DNA from: Sycon ciliatum
Taxonomy: Eukaryota; Porifera; Calcarea; Leucosolenida; Sycettidae
Reading direction: 5' to 3'
Length of the DNA: 64,000 nt
NCBI RefSeq assembly: GCF_964019385.1
Contig: NC_088654.1
Coordinates: forward strand, 14,163,600 to 14,227,599
The notes beneath the pieces are model-generated. The model worked only from the letters and a program-made list of their open reading frames with translations. It searched no databases and had not been told where the DNA came from. A program made the translations under genes and the position numbers. Positions 8,562-18,971 of this stretch are shown one piece after another. How positions within the stretch are numbered: position 1 is the first letter of the stretch; each line of letters begins with the position of its first letter.

Positions 8562-11500
8562 GCATGGTTCAGAATATCTATCTGAGTCTGGCTATATCTC
8601 GACCTGAAGTTTTTAAAAATTCGACGAGGAGACAATAATTTTAATTATGGCAATAAGTAGGACGAGCTGAAGCGACATGTGGACTACTTTATTAACAATG
8701 TAAGCGATGGAGACGATGCAAGAAACAACCTAAAGGGTAAGGAAAAATACATGTAAACACCATTGTCCAGACAACGTCTAAGGATCACTACGTTAAATGC
8801 AACACTACGATAATGAAATCGTGACTTCAGCGCATGGTTCAGAATATCTATCTGAGTCTGGCTATATCTCGACCTGGAGTATTTAAAAATTCGACGAGGA
8901 GACAATAATTGTAATATGGCAATAAGTAGGACGAGCTGAAGCGACATGTGGACTACTTTATTGACAATGTAAGCGATGGAGACGATGCAAGAAACAAGCT
9001 AAAGGGTAAGGAAAAATACATGTAAACACCATTGTCCAGACAACGTCTAAGGAAAACTACGTTTAATGCAGCATTACGATAATGAAATCGTGACTTCAGC
9101 GCATGGTTCAGAATATCTATCTGAGTCTGGCTATATCTCGACCTGAAGTATTTAAAAATTCGTCGAGGAGACAATAATTTTAATATGGCAATAAGTAGGA
9201 CGAGCTGAAGCGACATGTGGACTACTTTATTAACAATGTAAGCGATGGAGACGATGCAAGAAACAACCTAAAGGGTAAGGAAAAATACATGTAAACACCA
9301 TTGTCCAGACAACGTCTAAGGAACACTACGTTAAATGCAACACTACGAGAATGAAATCGTGACTTCAGCGCATGGTTCAGAATATCTATCTGAGTCTGGC
9401 TATATCTCGACCTGAAGTCTTTAAAAATTCGACGAGGAGACAGTAATTATTTAAAAATTCGACGAGGAGACAATAATTTTAATATGGCGATAAGTAGGAC
9501 GAGCTGAAGCGACATGTGGACTACTTTATTCACAATGTAAGCGATGGAGACGATGCAAGAAACAACCTAAAGGGTAAGGAAAAATACATGTAAACACCAT
9601 TGTCCAGACAACGTCTAAGGAACACTACGTTAAATGCAACACTACGATAATGAAATCGTGACTTCAGCGCATGGTTCAGAATATCTATCTGAGTCTGGCT
9701 ATATCTCGACCTGAAGTATTTAAAAATTCGACGAGGAGACAATAATTTTAATATGGCAATAAGTAGGACGAGCTGAAGCGACATGTGGACTACTTTATTA
9801 ACAATGCAAGCGATGGAGACGATGCAAGAAACAACCTAAAGGGTAAGGAAAAATACATGTAAACACCATTGTCCAGACAACGTCTAAGGTTGTCTGGACA
9901 ATGGTGTTTACATGTATTTTTCCTTACCCTTTAGGTTGTTTCTTGCATCGTCTCCTTCTCTTACATTGTTAATAAAGTAGTCCACATGTCGCTTCAGCTC
10001 GTCCTACTTATTGCCATAATTAAAATTATTGTCTCCTCGTCGAATTTTAAATATTTCAGGTCGAGATATAGCCAGACTCAGATAGATATTCTAAACCATG
10101 CGCTGAAGTCACGATTTCATTATCGTAGTGTTGCATTTAACGTAGTGCTCCTTAGACGTTGTCTGGACAATGGTGTTTACATGTATTTTTCCTTACCCTT
10201 TAGGTTGTTTCTTGCATCGTCTCCATCGCTTACAGTGTTAATAAAGTAGTCCACATGTCGCTTCAGCTCGTCCTACTTATTGCCATATTAAAATTATTAT
10301 TATTATGCACTTACACGTCAATGTCAGCGGTGTCAACCGCCCACAAATTCGCACGTGCTAAATGGACTTGGGAAATGAGCACCGAGCATTCGGTGCGGCA
10401 TGGAAATAAAAGAGCATGGTTCAGAATATCTATCTGAGTCTGGCTATATCTCGACCTGAAGTTTTTAAAAATTCGACGAGGAGACAATAATTTTAATTAT
10501 GGCAATAAGTAGGACGAGCTGAAGCGACATGTGGACTACTTTATTAACAATGTAAGCGATGGAGACGATGCAAGAAACAACCTAAAGGGTAAGGAAAAAT
10601 ACATGTAAACACCATTGTCCAGACAACGTCTAAGGATCACTACGTTAAATGCAACACTACCATAATGAAATCGTGACTTCAGCGCATGGTTCAGAATATC
10701 TATCTGAGTCTGGCTATATCTCGACCTGGAGTATTTAAAAATTCGACGCTGAGACAATAATTGTAATATGGCAATAAGTAGGACGAGCTGAAGCGACATG
10801 TGGACTACTTTATTGGCAATGTAAGCGATGGAGACGATGCAAGAAACAATCTAAAGGGTAAGGAAAAATACATGTAAACACCATTGTCCAGACAACGTCT
10901 AAGGAAAACTACGTTTAATGCAGCATTACGATAATGAAATCGTGACTTCAGCGCATGGTTCAGAATATCTATCTGAGTCTGGCTATATCTCGACCTGAAG
11001 TATTTAAAAATTCGACGAGGAGACAATAATTTTAATATGGCAATAAGTAGGACGAGCTGAAGCGACATGTGGACTACTTTATTAACAATGTAAGCGATGG
11101 AGACGATGCAAGAAACAACCTAAAGGGTAAGGAAAAATACATGTAAACACCATTGTCCAGACAACGTCTAAGGAACACTACGTTAAATGCAACACTACGA
11201 TAATGAAATCGTGACTTCAGCGCATGGTTCAGAGTATCTATCTGAGTCTGGCTATATCTCGACCTGAAGTCTTTAAAAATTCGACGAGGAGACAGTAATT
11301 ATTTAAAAATTCGACGAGGAGACAATAATTTTAATATGGCGATAAGTAGGACGAGCTGAAGCGACATGTGGACTACTTTATTCACAATGTAAGCGATGGA
11401 GACGATGCAAGAAACAACCTAAAGGGTAAGGAAAAATACATGTAAACACCATTGTCCAGACAACGTCTAAGGAACACTACGTTAAATGCAACACTACGAT

Positions 11501-12534
11501 AATGAAATCGTGACTTCAGCGCATGGTTCAGAATATCTATCTGAGTCTGGCTATATCTCGACCTGAAGTATTTAAAAATTCGACGAGGAGACAATAATTT
11601 TAATATGGCAATAAGTAGGACGAGCTGAAGCGACATGTGGACTACTTTATTAACAATGCAAGCGATGGAGACGATGCAAGAAACAACCTAAAGGGTAAGG
11701 AAAAATACATGTAAACACCATTGTCCAGACAACGTCTAAGGTTGTCTGGACAATGGTGTTTACATGTATTTTTCCTTACCCTTTAGGTTGTTTCTTGCAT
11801 CGTCTCCTTCTCTTACATTGTTAATAAAGTAGTCCACATGTCGCTTCAGCTCGTCCTACTTATTGCCATAATTAAAATTATTGTCTCCTCGTCGAATTTT
11901 AAATACTTCAGGTCGAGATATAGCCAGACTCAGATAGATATTCTGAACCATGCGCTGAAGTCACGATTTCATTATCGTAGTGTTGCATTTAACGTAGTGC
12001 TCCTTAGACGTTGTCTGGACAATGGTGTTTACATGTATTTTTCCTTACCCTTTAGGTTGTTTCTTGCATCGTCTCCATCGCTTACATTGTTAATAAAGTA
12101 GTCCACATGTCGCTTCAGCTCGTCCTACTTATTGCCATATTAAAATTATTGTCTCCTCGTCGAATTTTTAAATACTTCAGGTCGAGATATAGCCAGACTC
12201 AGATAGATATTCTGAACCATGCGCTGAAGTCACGATTTCATTATCGTAGTGTTGCATTTAACGTAGTGTTCCTTAGACGTGGTCTGGACAATGGTGTTTA
12301 CATGTATTTTTCCTTACCCTTTAGGTTGTTTCTTGCATCGTCTCCATCGCTTACATTGTTAATAAAGTAGTCCACATGTCGCTTCAGCTCGTCCTACTTA
12401 TTGCCATATTAAAATTATTATTATTATGCACTTACGCGTCAATGTCAGCGGTGTCAACCGCCCACAAATTCGCACGTGCTAAATGGACTTGGGAAATGAG
12501 CACCGAGCATTCGGTGCGGCATGGAAATAAAAGA
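8562..12534. repeat. 1,852-bp higher-order tandem duplication of the foldback array
   Basis: The segment 8562-10413 recurs at 10414-12534. It includes the array inversion (9888, then 11740), the 33-bp local duplication near 9420-9450 (11270-11300) and the unique tail from tgcacttac to ggaaataaaagag (10305-10413; 12426-12534). The second copy has one extra 269-bp monomer in its inverted arm. The breakpoint is at gcatggttc (8562, 10414), inside a monomer. Confidence 0.9.
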
Positions 12535-13800
12535 GAAATGACAACAGAAATAGAAATAAAATAACAAGACGTACCTGCTAACGGGCACATGACAGCATTG
12601 CTCAGTTTGAACAGAGGATGCAGACACAGAATATTGTGGATGGTATACCGGTATTTGTATACACCCTTGTAAAGCTGTCCACAGCTAACTGGGGATGGTT
12701 CACTACGGATAGTCAGACACGCGCTGCTGCAGCGTGCTTATTGGGGTATCTAGACTTGACATGAAGTCAATGAGATACTCCAGGTCTTTTCAACGGTTTC
12801 CTTGACTGGACTCAGCAGAGGCAGCTCTGCGAAACAGTATCTTTTTACTTGTACCTTCTCCTTCAGCCAGGTCTAAATTTTCAGTGACTCGCTACCAGTC
12901 CCGAGACGTGATCGTCTAAGCCTGAAGCACACTGGGTAAACTCCATTTCGGCTGTTCAAGTTGCGCTTAATTTATTTTTCATGGCGTTTCACTTATTGGA
13001 CGAAAGGCACTCCTTGCAAATCCTCATTTCGGGGCAGTGCAACCACGGCTTTGCTTAGACATGAAAACAGTTATGTGCACGAGTACATTGGCCTGACTAC
13101 ATTTAAATTGCTTTATACCAAGAAGGTTGCGTTCGCCAACGGAGAAGGCTGAGCACGATAATACTGTGCAGTGAACAATTACGTCAAAAAGGCACAAACT
13201 GGCAAAGGCCGTTTGGAGGGTTTGCCCCAAATCTGAGAATTTGCACAGATTGACAATGCAATCATCGAACAGGCATGGGCAGGCAATTGGCGACAAGTCG
13301 CCTGATGATTGCATTGACACAAGAAGCTCGCAGGTGCGACACATTTCACAAACCTTTTGTGAGCCTTTTGTGTATATTGCGGCATGAAGTGCTAAATTGT
13401 AACGTGTATACACAGAGATTTTCATGTACAATACATGGCGGTCAACATGACCATTTTCCACCTCTGCGTCTTGCGGACTCTTTAGGATTTAGCTTCAAGA
13501 GGGTGAGTGCATAACCCCGTTGATTTTGAACTCTGGCTGTAACCAATTCTTACCAGTATTCTGCCATCTTCCAGTGTTATCCACGAGAAAACTTTTTATC
13601 TGCTCCACCTTAGAAGGCTGCTTTTCCGGCCACAAAAGAAAACAATTGATTATGTCCAATTGGAATACTGTTCGTTGAAATCATTCACACGGAAATTATG
13701 GATTAGAACACTTCTTTGCAATGTCTTTGTCATTTTCCTGTAGATTTGCTCTCTATGTCAAGGACTTAGCAATCTGGTGGTGTTTGTCGCAACATGAACA
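12535..13800. other. unassigned non-coding stretch
   Basis: I find no recognisable gene or transposon domain. Short frames up to 145 codons are unconvincing. A stretch near 12715-12740 (gtcagacacgcgctgctgcag) recurs at about 44441-44461, so at least part is dispersed repeat. Confidence 0.5.
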
Positions 13801-14215
13801 TATCGTATTTATTTATTTATTATAATTATCTCATGGCACATCATGATGACGGCCAGTAAAACTGAGACAAGGGTGAAAGCCAACCACAGCAGTAAAACAG
13901 ATAAAAGAATACAAATAAGAGGCAAAGAAGGCAAAGGAGGAGACAAACCAGCAGGATATACATGAAACCTATAATTGAGGAGAGATTTTAGCAACAAAAT
14001 TATCCATCGACGTGCTGGTCTTGGCCTGCGTTGGTAATGTTGCCCAAAACACATAGCCAGCAAAGATCGGGGATCTAGTGAATAGGGTGGAGGCAGCGCG
14101 TGGGAGACTGAATGAGTTCCGGGTATTCCGTGTTTCGGAGAACCAATTATAAGCCTGCATATGCAAGGGTATTTTATTTAGTAATATTTTATGTATGAGA
14201 ACACAGAGGTGGTAC

Positions 14216-16949
14216 TTATGTCGGGTGGAAAGGGGTCTTGGCAATTTCGTAAAGACTAGCGGAGGGAAAGCGACGATCTTTGCTAAATAAGATTTTAAGG
14301 AGCATGTGGTTATGGGTTTCTAGCTTGTTCAATACAGTAGTAGTTATGCCAGACCAAGCAGTATCACAGTAGTAAAGTAAGGGCAGTATATAGCAACGAT
14401 AAAACAAGCGTTTGCAAGAAAGAGGAAGATGTCTACAGTGGGCTTGAAGAGCCCCAAGGATGGAGCTTGTGCGCTTGCAGACATACTGCACATGGGGTGA
14501 CCACGACAATTTAGAGTCAATAATAACGCCAAGATGCTTATGCTCTTCAACAATACGAATAGCAACACGTGAAGAAGGAAAACAAAGTGGCAGGGAAGGG
14601 GGAGAAGGGGAAATATACATAGCTGCCGTTTTATCAACGTTTGGCTGCAACTTCCAATCATGCATCCAGGTTATAACTTTCCCAATGCTATCTTGCATGG
14701 CTTCGTTCAGACGTATAGGGCAAGCATTGGAGCAAAGCAGAGCTGTGTCGTCAGCGAAAAGGCTGACACCAGGGGCAATATCGGGGAGGTCATTAATATA
14801 CAGGAGAAATAGCAGTTGCCCAAGGATTGAACCCTGGGGGACTCCATAAGTAACGGGTAAAGGCTCCGATAATACGGTTGAGAGGCGTACAAGCTGATGT
14901 CGGTTAGAGAGATACGATGAGAGCCAGCCGATAGCCTTGCCATCAATGCGATATACTGTTCCAAGCATAGCCAAGAGACCCCTGTGCCAAACAGTGTCGA
15001 AGGTCTTTGCGAGATCGAAGAAAACTAAACCAACATGGTTATGGGCGTTCCGGGCGGTGTGGATGTCTTGCACGAGGCGGGTAACCTGGTACCTGGTGGA
15101 GTCACCCCGACAAGCCCGACTGTGCTGGCGAAAGTGAAATGCGAACATGATCATAAATGATGTCATATACAACACGTTCGCACACTTTTGATAAAGTAGA
15201 GAGCATTGAGATAGGACGATAGTTGCTGGGGGTGGTGCGTGGTCCTCTATTTTTGTAGGTGGCCACGACTACCGCAGTTTTCCACATGGCTGGGAATTTC
15301 CCTTCGCGAAATGACATATTCAAGATAATTGACACAGGATAGGCAACAGACGGAGCAAGAGCTCTCCAAACTTCGTTGGTAATTCCGTCTTGACCAGGGG
15401 ACTTGCCAGTTTTCAGATTACGGAGATATTTCCTCACTTGGGCTGTACCAGTCGACAATGATAGGAGGGACGCAGGTATTGAGGGTGAAGGGGTGAGTGA
15501 TGGTATAGGCCACGTAGGGTCGTCAGGAAGTCCAAACGACGTAAACTGCGTGTTCAATATGTCTGCTATGTCTGCGGGATCTGTTGCTACCGTGCCGTCT
15601 GAAGCTGTCATTGATCGGATCGGCTCCCGACTACAGTTCTTACGGAGATGGCGGAGAAATTGATGGAGACTAGGGCGATCATGGGAAGACAGGGTGGCAT
15701 GAACCGACTGTACATACTGACGATGGAGGGTACGTGACAAACACTTCACTTCGGTACGCTTGCGCTTAAAGGCAATGAAGTTTTCACTGGTTGGATACTT
15801 CCTATAAATGCTATACAAATCTCGCTTCAGTTTCACAGCACACTTGAGGTCCGGAGTGATCCAGGGTCGGGATGCATCCCGCATAGTAGGACGAGGCCTA
15901 ATGTAGTCTCCTGTCCGCGGAATAACTTTGTAAGGCAACAGATGACGATGGAATGCTGACTATAGTAAAGCATCAAACAGGACAATGGCATCATCAACAT
16001 CAGAATGCCGATGAAGTAATGACCAGTCCAACCTAGACAAGTCTTCATTCACAACCTGCCAGACACGGGTAGGCACTTGTTTATACCTGTACTGAGCCTG
16101 GGGATGGAGGGACGATTTAGCAGTCGCTTGTGGTGTCGAGCACGATGCATAGTTGAGCGTACAAACAACCTGCAGATGATCAGATGTGCCAAGAGGAGCT
16201 GCGTGGTCAACTGAGAGGACATGTCGGGGTTTGTTGGTTACCAACAAGTCAAGACATGAGTTGGCACCCGCTGATGAAGTGTATGTTGGGAAACTCACTA
16301 GTTGTTGGAGCCCTAGCATTGAAAAAACTGTCTGTAGGTTGGTACCGGCTGTAGAGGTGGAGTCAGAAGAGCACCAATCATTATGTTTGGCATTAAAATC
16401 CCCCGTCAGGAAGAAGTCACACTCGTCATAGCAAGAGGACTGTATAGCATCGACCAGCATATCCGAGAAGAAGGACAATTGTTCCGCCGTTTGGGAAGGG
16501 GGTTGATACATGCAACATACAAGAATAGGGTTAGGGGTGCATTTAGACTTAACTTCCACCCAGGCAGATTCACAGCCCTGACGCTGCAGGTCGGGTCTGT
16601 GGAGAATATGTTGAAAAGCATCAGTCCGGACAAGCACCGCGACACCACCATATCCTCTAGTGAAAGAGTGTGCATTTCGGCTCTTGTGTGCTGGTCTGTC
16701 TCTTCTGAAACAGGAATAGCCCGGTACATGCACGGAAACAGATGGGCACAGCCAGGTCTCCGTGAGGCAAACGATACTTGGCTTAGTGCTCTCCAGAACA
16801 ATCGAAAGTTCAGCTAATTTATTGACGAGAGACCGACAATAATGGTTATCAGCGTTAGGTCGGATTCTGATCTGGGGTAGAATGGGGTAGCATGCAAGTT
16901 GAGGGAAGACATAGACAACATGATTATGACGAGGAACTATCACCACCAC
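14216..16949 (-). pseudogene. LINE ORF2: AP endonuclease and reverse transcriptase, broken
   Basis: ORF2 nicks target DNA and copies the element RNA into it. The endonuclease (15960-16949) shows CLTETWL, GDFNAKHNDW and GTSDHLQV, the expected metal-binding and catalytic motifs. An in-frame amber codon near 15957-15960 separates it from the RT part, which continues in the same frame (NYRPISMLS near 15200-15240). A frameshift near 15110 then moves the frame to 14216-15175, where FDLAKTFDTVWH, GVPQGSILG and FADD are found. The catalytic aspartates are intact. The first ATG (16949) overlaps the end of ORF1 by 26 bp in a different frame. The RT resembles CR1/Jockey clade proteins. Confidence 0.88.
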
Positions 16950-17874
16950 GTTCAGTCACGTTGGTACCGTCGGCAAAGCGCCACTTACGGACGGTGTGGC
17001 TAATTGTCGCAGGCCAAAATCCTGCACTGAGTATTTTGCCTTCATCCGTCGCTAGGACAGTCAGTCGTGCATATGCTGTGCCAAAGGTCCGGGATTCGCT
17101 AATACTGCAATTGAGCACCTCAACCTCACCGTCCTTGCACCAGTCAGTGATTGCGTTAGCGCTACACTCCATGTGGACATTGCCCACGTAGAACACAGAT
17201 TTCGCGACTTTTTCTACGCCTGTGAGGATGTTGGGGTTAGCTGGGGCCACAGGCTTCACGTACCGGGACGTGACCCGACGCCGTACAACTTCGGCCCAGC
17301 CATCCGAACTGCTTCCCGTATATTCACTTGTACTAGTTGTAGCCAATGTTGATCTGGTTGGTGCAGCCGGTGGTGTTTCAGTGCGTGATGAGGTCTGGTG
17401 TACATGTGTCGATGTTTGGGAAGTACGGGTACGGTTGGTAGAGTGTGCGTTGGGGGGAGTCCGAGTGACGGTTTCCCTCACCCCAGCCCCTGTACTACCT
17501 GAACTAGCTACACTACTGTACGTTGTACTCGGGTTTGTAGATTGTGCAATCATTTTTGGACTCCCGCCTTCCTCAAGGTGTATCATCTTCGCCATGAGGC
17601 CATCAATGGTTGCTTTCATTTCTCTAACTTCCTTATCCCTGTCCTCCCTGAGGGAGACCATTTCCACAGTTAATGCAGTGATAGTCGGGGACAGTGCACT
17701 GATAGAGCTCACTAGCGCTGGCATACCTGATTTGCCGATGTCCATGGCGCGAAGTTGAAGTACAAGGTCCGGTCGGGCCAACGAGTCCACACCTCCAAGT
17801 CCTGACTTTTTGGCCAAGTCACGAATCTCCCCATCCAGCAGCAAGGCCAGGTCCATATTTGAGTTCTCCACCAT
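16924..17874 (-). CDS. LINE ORF1: coiled coil plus RRM-like RNA-binding region
   Basis: This 316-aa frame precedes ORF2 and should encode the RNA-binding chaperone of the element. The N-terminal part (about 1-110) is helical with heptad-like hydrophobic spacing. A Thr/Ser-rich linker follows (about 115-200). The last about 100 residues contain VFYVGNVH and FGTAYARLTV. These match the spacing of YVGN and ASARVTI in ORF1 of the second LINE of this window (38308-39105), suggesting a shared RRM-like fold. The frame is uninterrupted. Whether the element is expressed cannot be told. Confidence 0.75.
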   Translation of the reverse strand: MVENSNMDLALLLDGEIRDLAKKSGLGGVDSLARPDLVLQLRAMDIGKSGMPALVSSISALSPTITALTVEMVSLREDRDKEVREMKATIDGLMAKMIHLEEGGSPKMIAQSTNPSTTYSSVASSGSTGAGVRETVTRTPPNAHSTNRTRTSQTSTHVHQTSSRTETPPAAPTRSTLATTSTSEYTGSSSDGWAEVVRRRVTSRYVKPVAPANPNILTGVEKVAKSVFYVGNVHMECSANAITDWCKDGEVEVLNCSISESRTFGTAYARLTVLATDEGKILSAGFWPATISHTVRKWRFADGTNVTERGGDSSSS

Positions 17875-18084
17875 ATTAGAGCTGGGACTAGTTCCAGGTC
17901 CACCTATACTTACAAAAGTGGCCGAAAGGCTATTCCATAGATGGAAAGGCAGGAGCCAAAAACTTGCTTCCTGCTCCTACGACTGTGATGGTTTGATCGT
18001 CGGTGGAACGTTTGCGCTGCTTCACTATCGGTAATATAACTATTGGCTTACATGTATTGTTCAAATTTGTGATAAGAGACATGG

Positions 18085-18180
18085 ATTATGGTATGGTATG
18101 GTATTGATTTATTTGAATTCGGTATCTCAACAGTACATTGTACAACTCGGGAAGATCCGAATGACATAGATTACACACGT
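18085..18180 (-). repeat. possible 3' stub of another non-LTR element
   Basis: Read on the minus strand, the stretch ends in repeated CCATA units (about 18087-18105) after aattcaaataaatcaat, a pattern common at CR1/Jockey 3' ends. There is no coding sequence, so this is only a suggestion. Confidence 0.25.
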
Positions 18181-18189
18181 TACACGATG

Positions 18190-18971
18190 TCCTGATGACG
18201 GAACATCACATCAAACCTTAGCGGCGAGCGCGAGAGGCATTGCAGTGTTCACACTGACTTCCTTATCAGCATACCTGGTTGGACCAGTCCTGCTTTTTCC
18301 AATTATCTGTTTTTGGCATATCGTGGGTCACGTGATGCGTGTCATCGTGTGTACAAACGTGCAATCTACTAGTATCAGACAAGCAATTTGACACAAACAG
18401 TTTCCACCCTCAGTGCGAAATAACGCACCTTCTAAGGACATACTAACATGGCGTTGTATTTGAATTGCGTTGAAAACTATTAGTCAATATTCTATAAAAG
18501 ATTTTCAAGACGGTACGCTTCGCGCGAAATTTTGCTTGATGTTTCGAATTGGGGAATTTCACACAACTTTTCGTAGGAAACGTTCGTTCATCGCGAACGG
18601 GTGTTGAAATATTCGTATTGAATGGCTTGTGCAGTGGATTCACACGTTGGTGTGTCTGCTAGTGCAAGTTCTCTGATTTGGACGAACTAAAAGCGAGCAA
18701 AACTCATACATAGTACGAACGTTCGTCTAAATTGTCGGAAGTGGAAACGCCAATTTCCTCGCTAAGTTTCGCTGTGCACATACAAAAATATGGCACTGGA
18801 CATTTCAGCTCTCTCAACGGAAACTTTCACACATGAAAGTAAAGCGATCACAAGGACGGTTGGAATCTCTTCAGTTGTGAAGTGCAAATTGTTCTTGGTG
18901 CATTCTTCTTCATATACCCGTGAACAGCAGCTTAGACTAGTCTAAGAGATTTGGTTTTGTTCGTTTGCAAG
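18190..18971 (+). promoter_or_regulatory. upstream region of TRIM copy B, related in the other copies
   Basis: Sequence from gacggaacatcacatc (about 18195) onward is related to the regions before copy C (21716), copy D (34485) and copy F (52406). It is non-coding and ends at the initiator ATG context aagATGcgg. I see no certain TATA box. Similarity across paralogues suggests the promoter was copied with the gene. A possible 5' untranslated exon cannot be excluded. Confidence 0.5.

Larger units (their letters stand above)
5335..10297. repeat. foldback array of a 269-bp monomer, minus-oriented arm then plus-oriented arm
   Basis: Monomers repeat head to tail with a 269-bp period (for example 7338, 7607, 7876). 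A typical unit starts with aaaattcgacgaggagac and ends with the gacctgaagtattt segment. From 5335 to about 9888 the units lie in one orientation. At 9875-9903 the sequence flips (gtctaagg|ttgtctgg), and the units run inverted to 10297. Outer ends again touch ATT runs (5319-5335 and 10290-10305). Tandem repeats inside inverted arms are the architecture of Foldback transposons. Each unit carries an 87-codon minus-strand frame, but nothing resembles a known protein. A DNA element interrupts the array at 6173-7288. Confidence 0.85.
13805..18045 (-). mobile_element. CR1/Jockey-type non-LTR retrotransposon (LINE), decayed
   Basis: Minus-strand ORF1 (16924-17874) is followed by an ORF2 with endonuclease and reverse transcriptase (14216-16949). 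The 3' end is an A-rich ataaataaataaat tail at about 13807-13822. The 5' end is not sharply defined, near 18045. ORF2 holds an in-frame stop and a frameshift, so the copy is inactive. It lies upstream of the conserved 5' region of TRIM copy B and transcribes away from it. Confidence 0.85.

Noticed and set aside
5408-12370. Array of 87-aa genes
   Set aside because: The frame is part of a tandem repeat with no recognisable domain. Openness follows from repeat identity.
4431-12534. CRISPR-like array
   Set aside because: The repeat unit is 269 bp without variable spacers, in two orientations, in an animal genome.
13024-13461. 145-codon minus frame
   Set aside because: No domain, no homologous frame elsewhere in the window, and overlapping frames on both strands.
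18951-18971. Upstream non-ATG extension of copy B (and 53266-53280 of copy F)
   Set aside because: It begins with TTG. The ATG at 18972/53281 is shared by all copies with a 5' end and precedes the RING directly.
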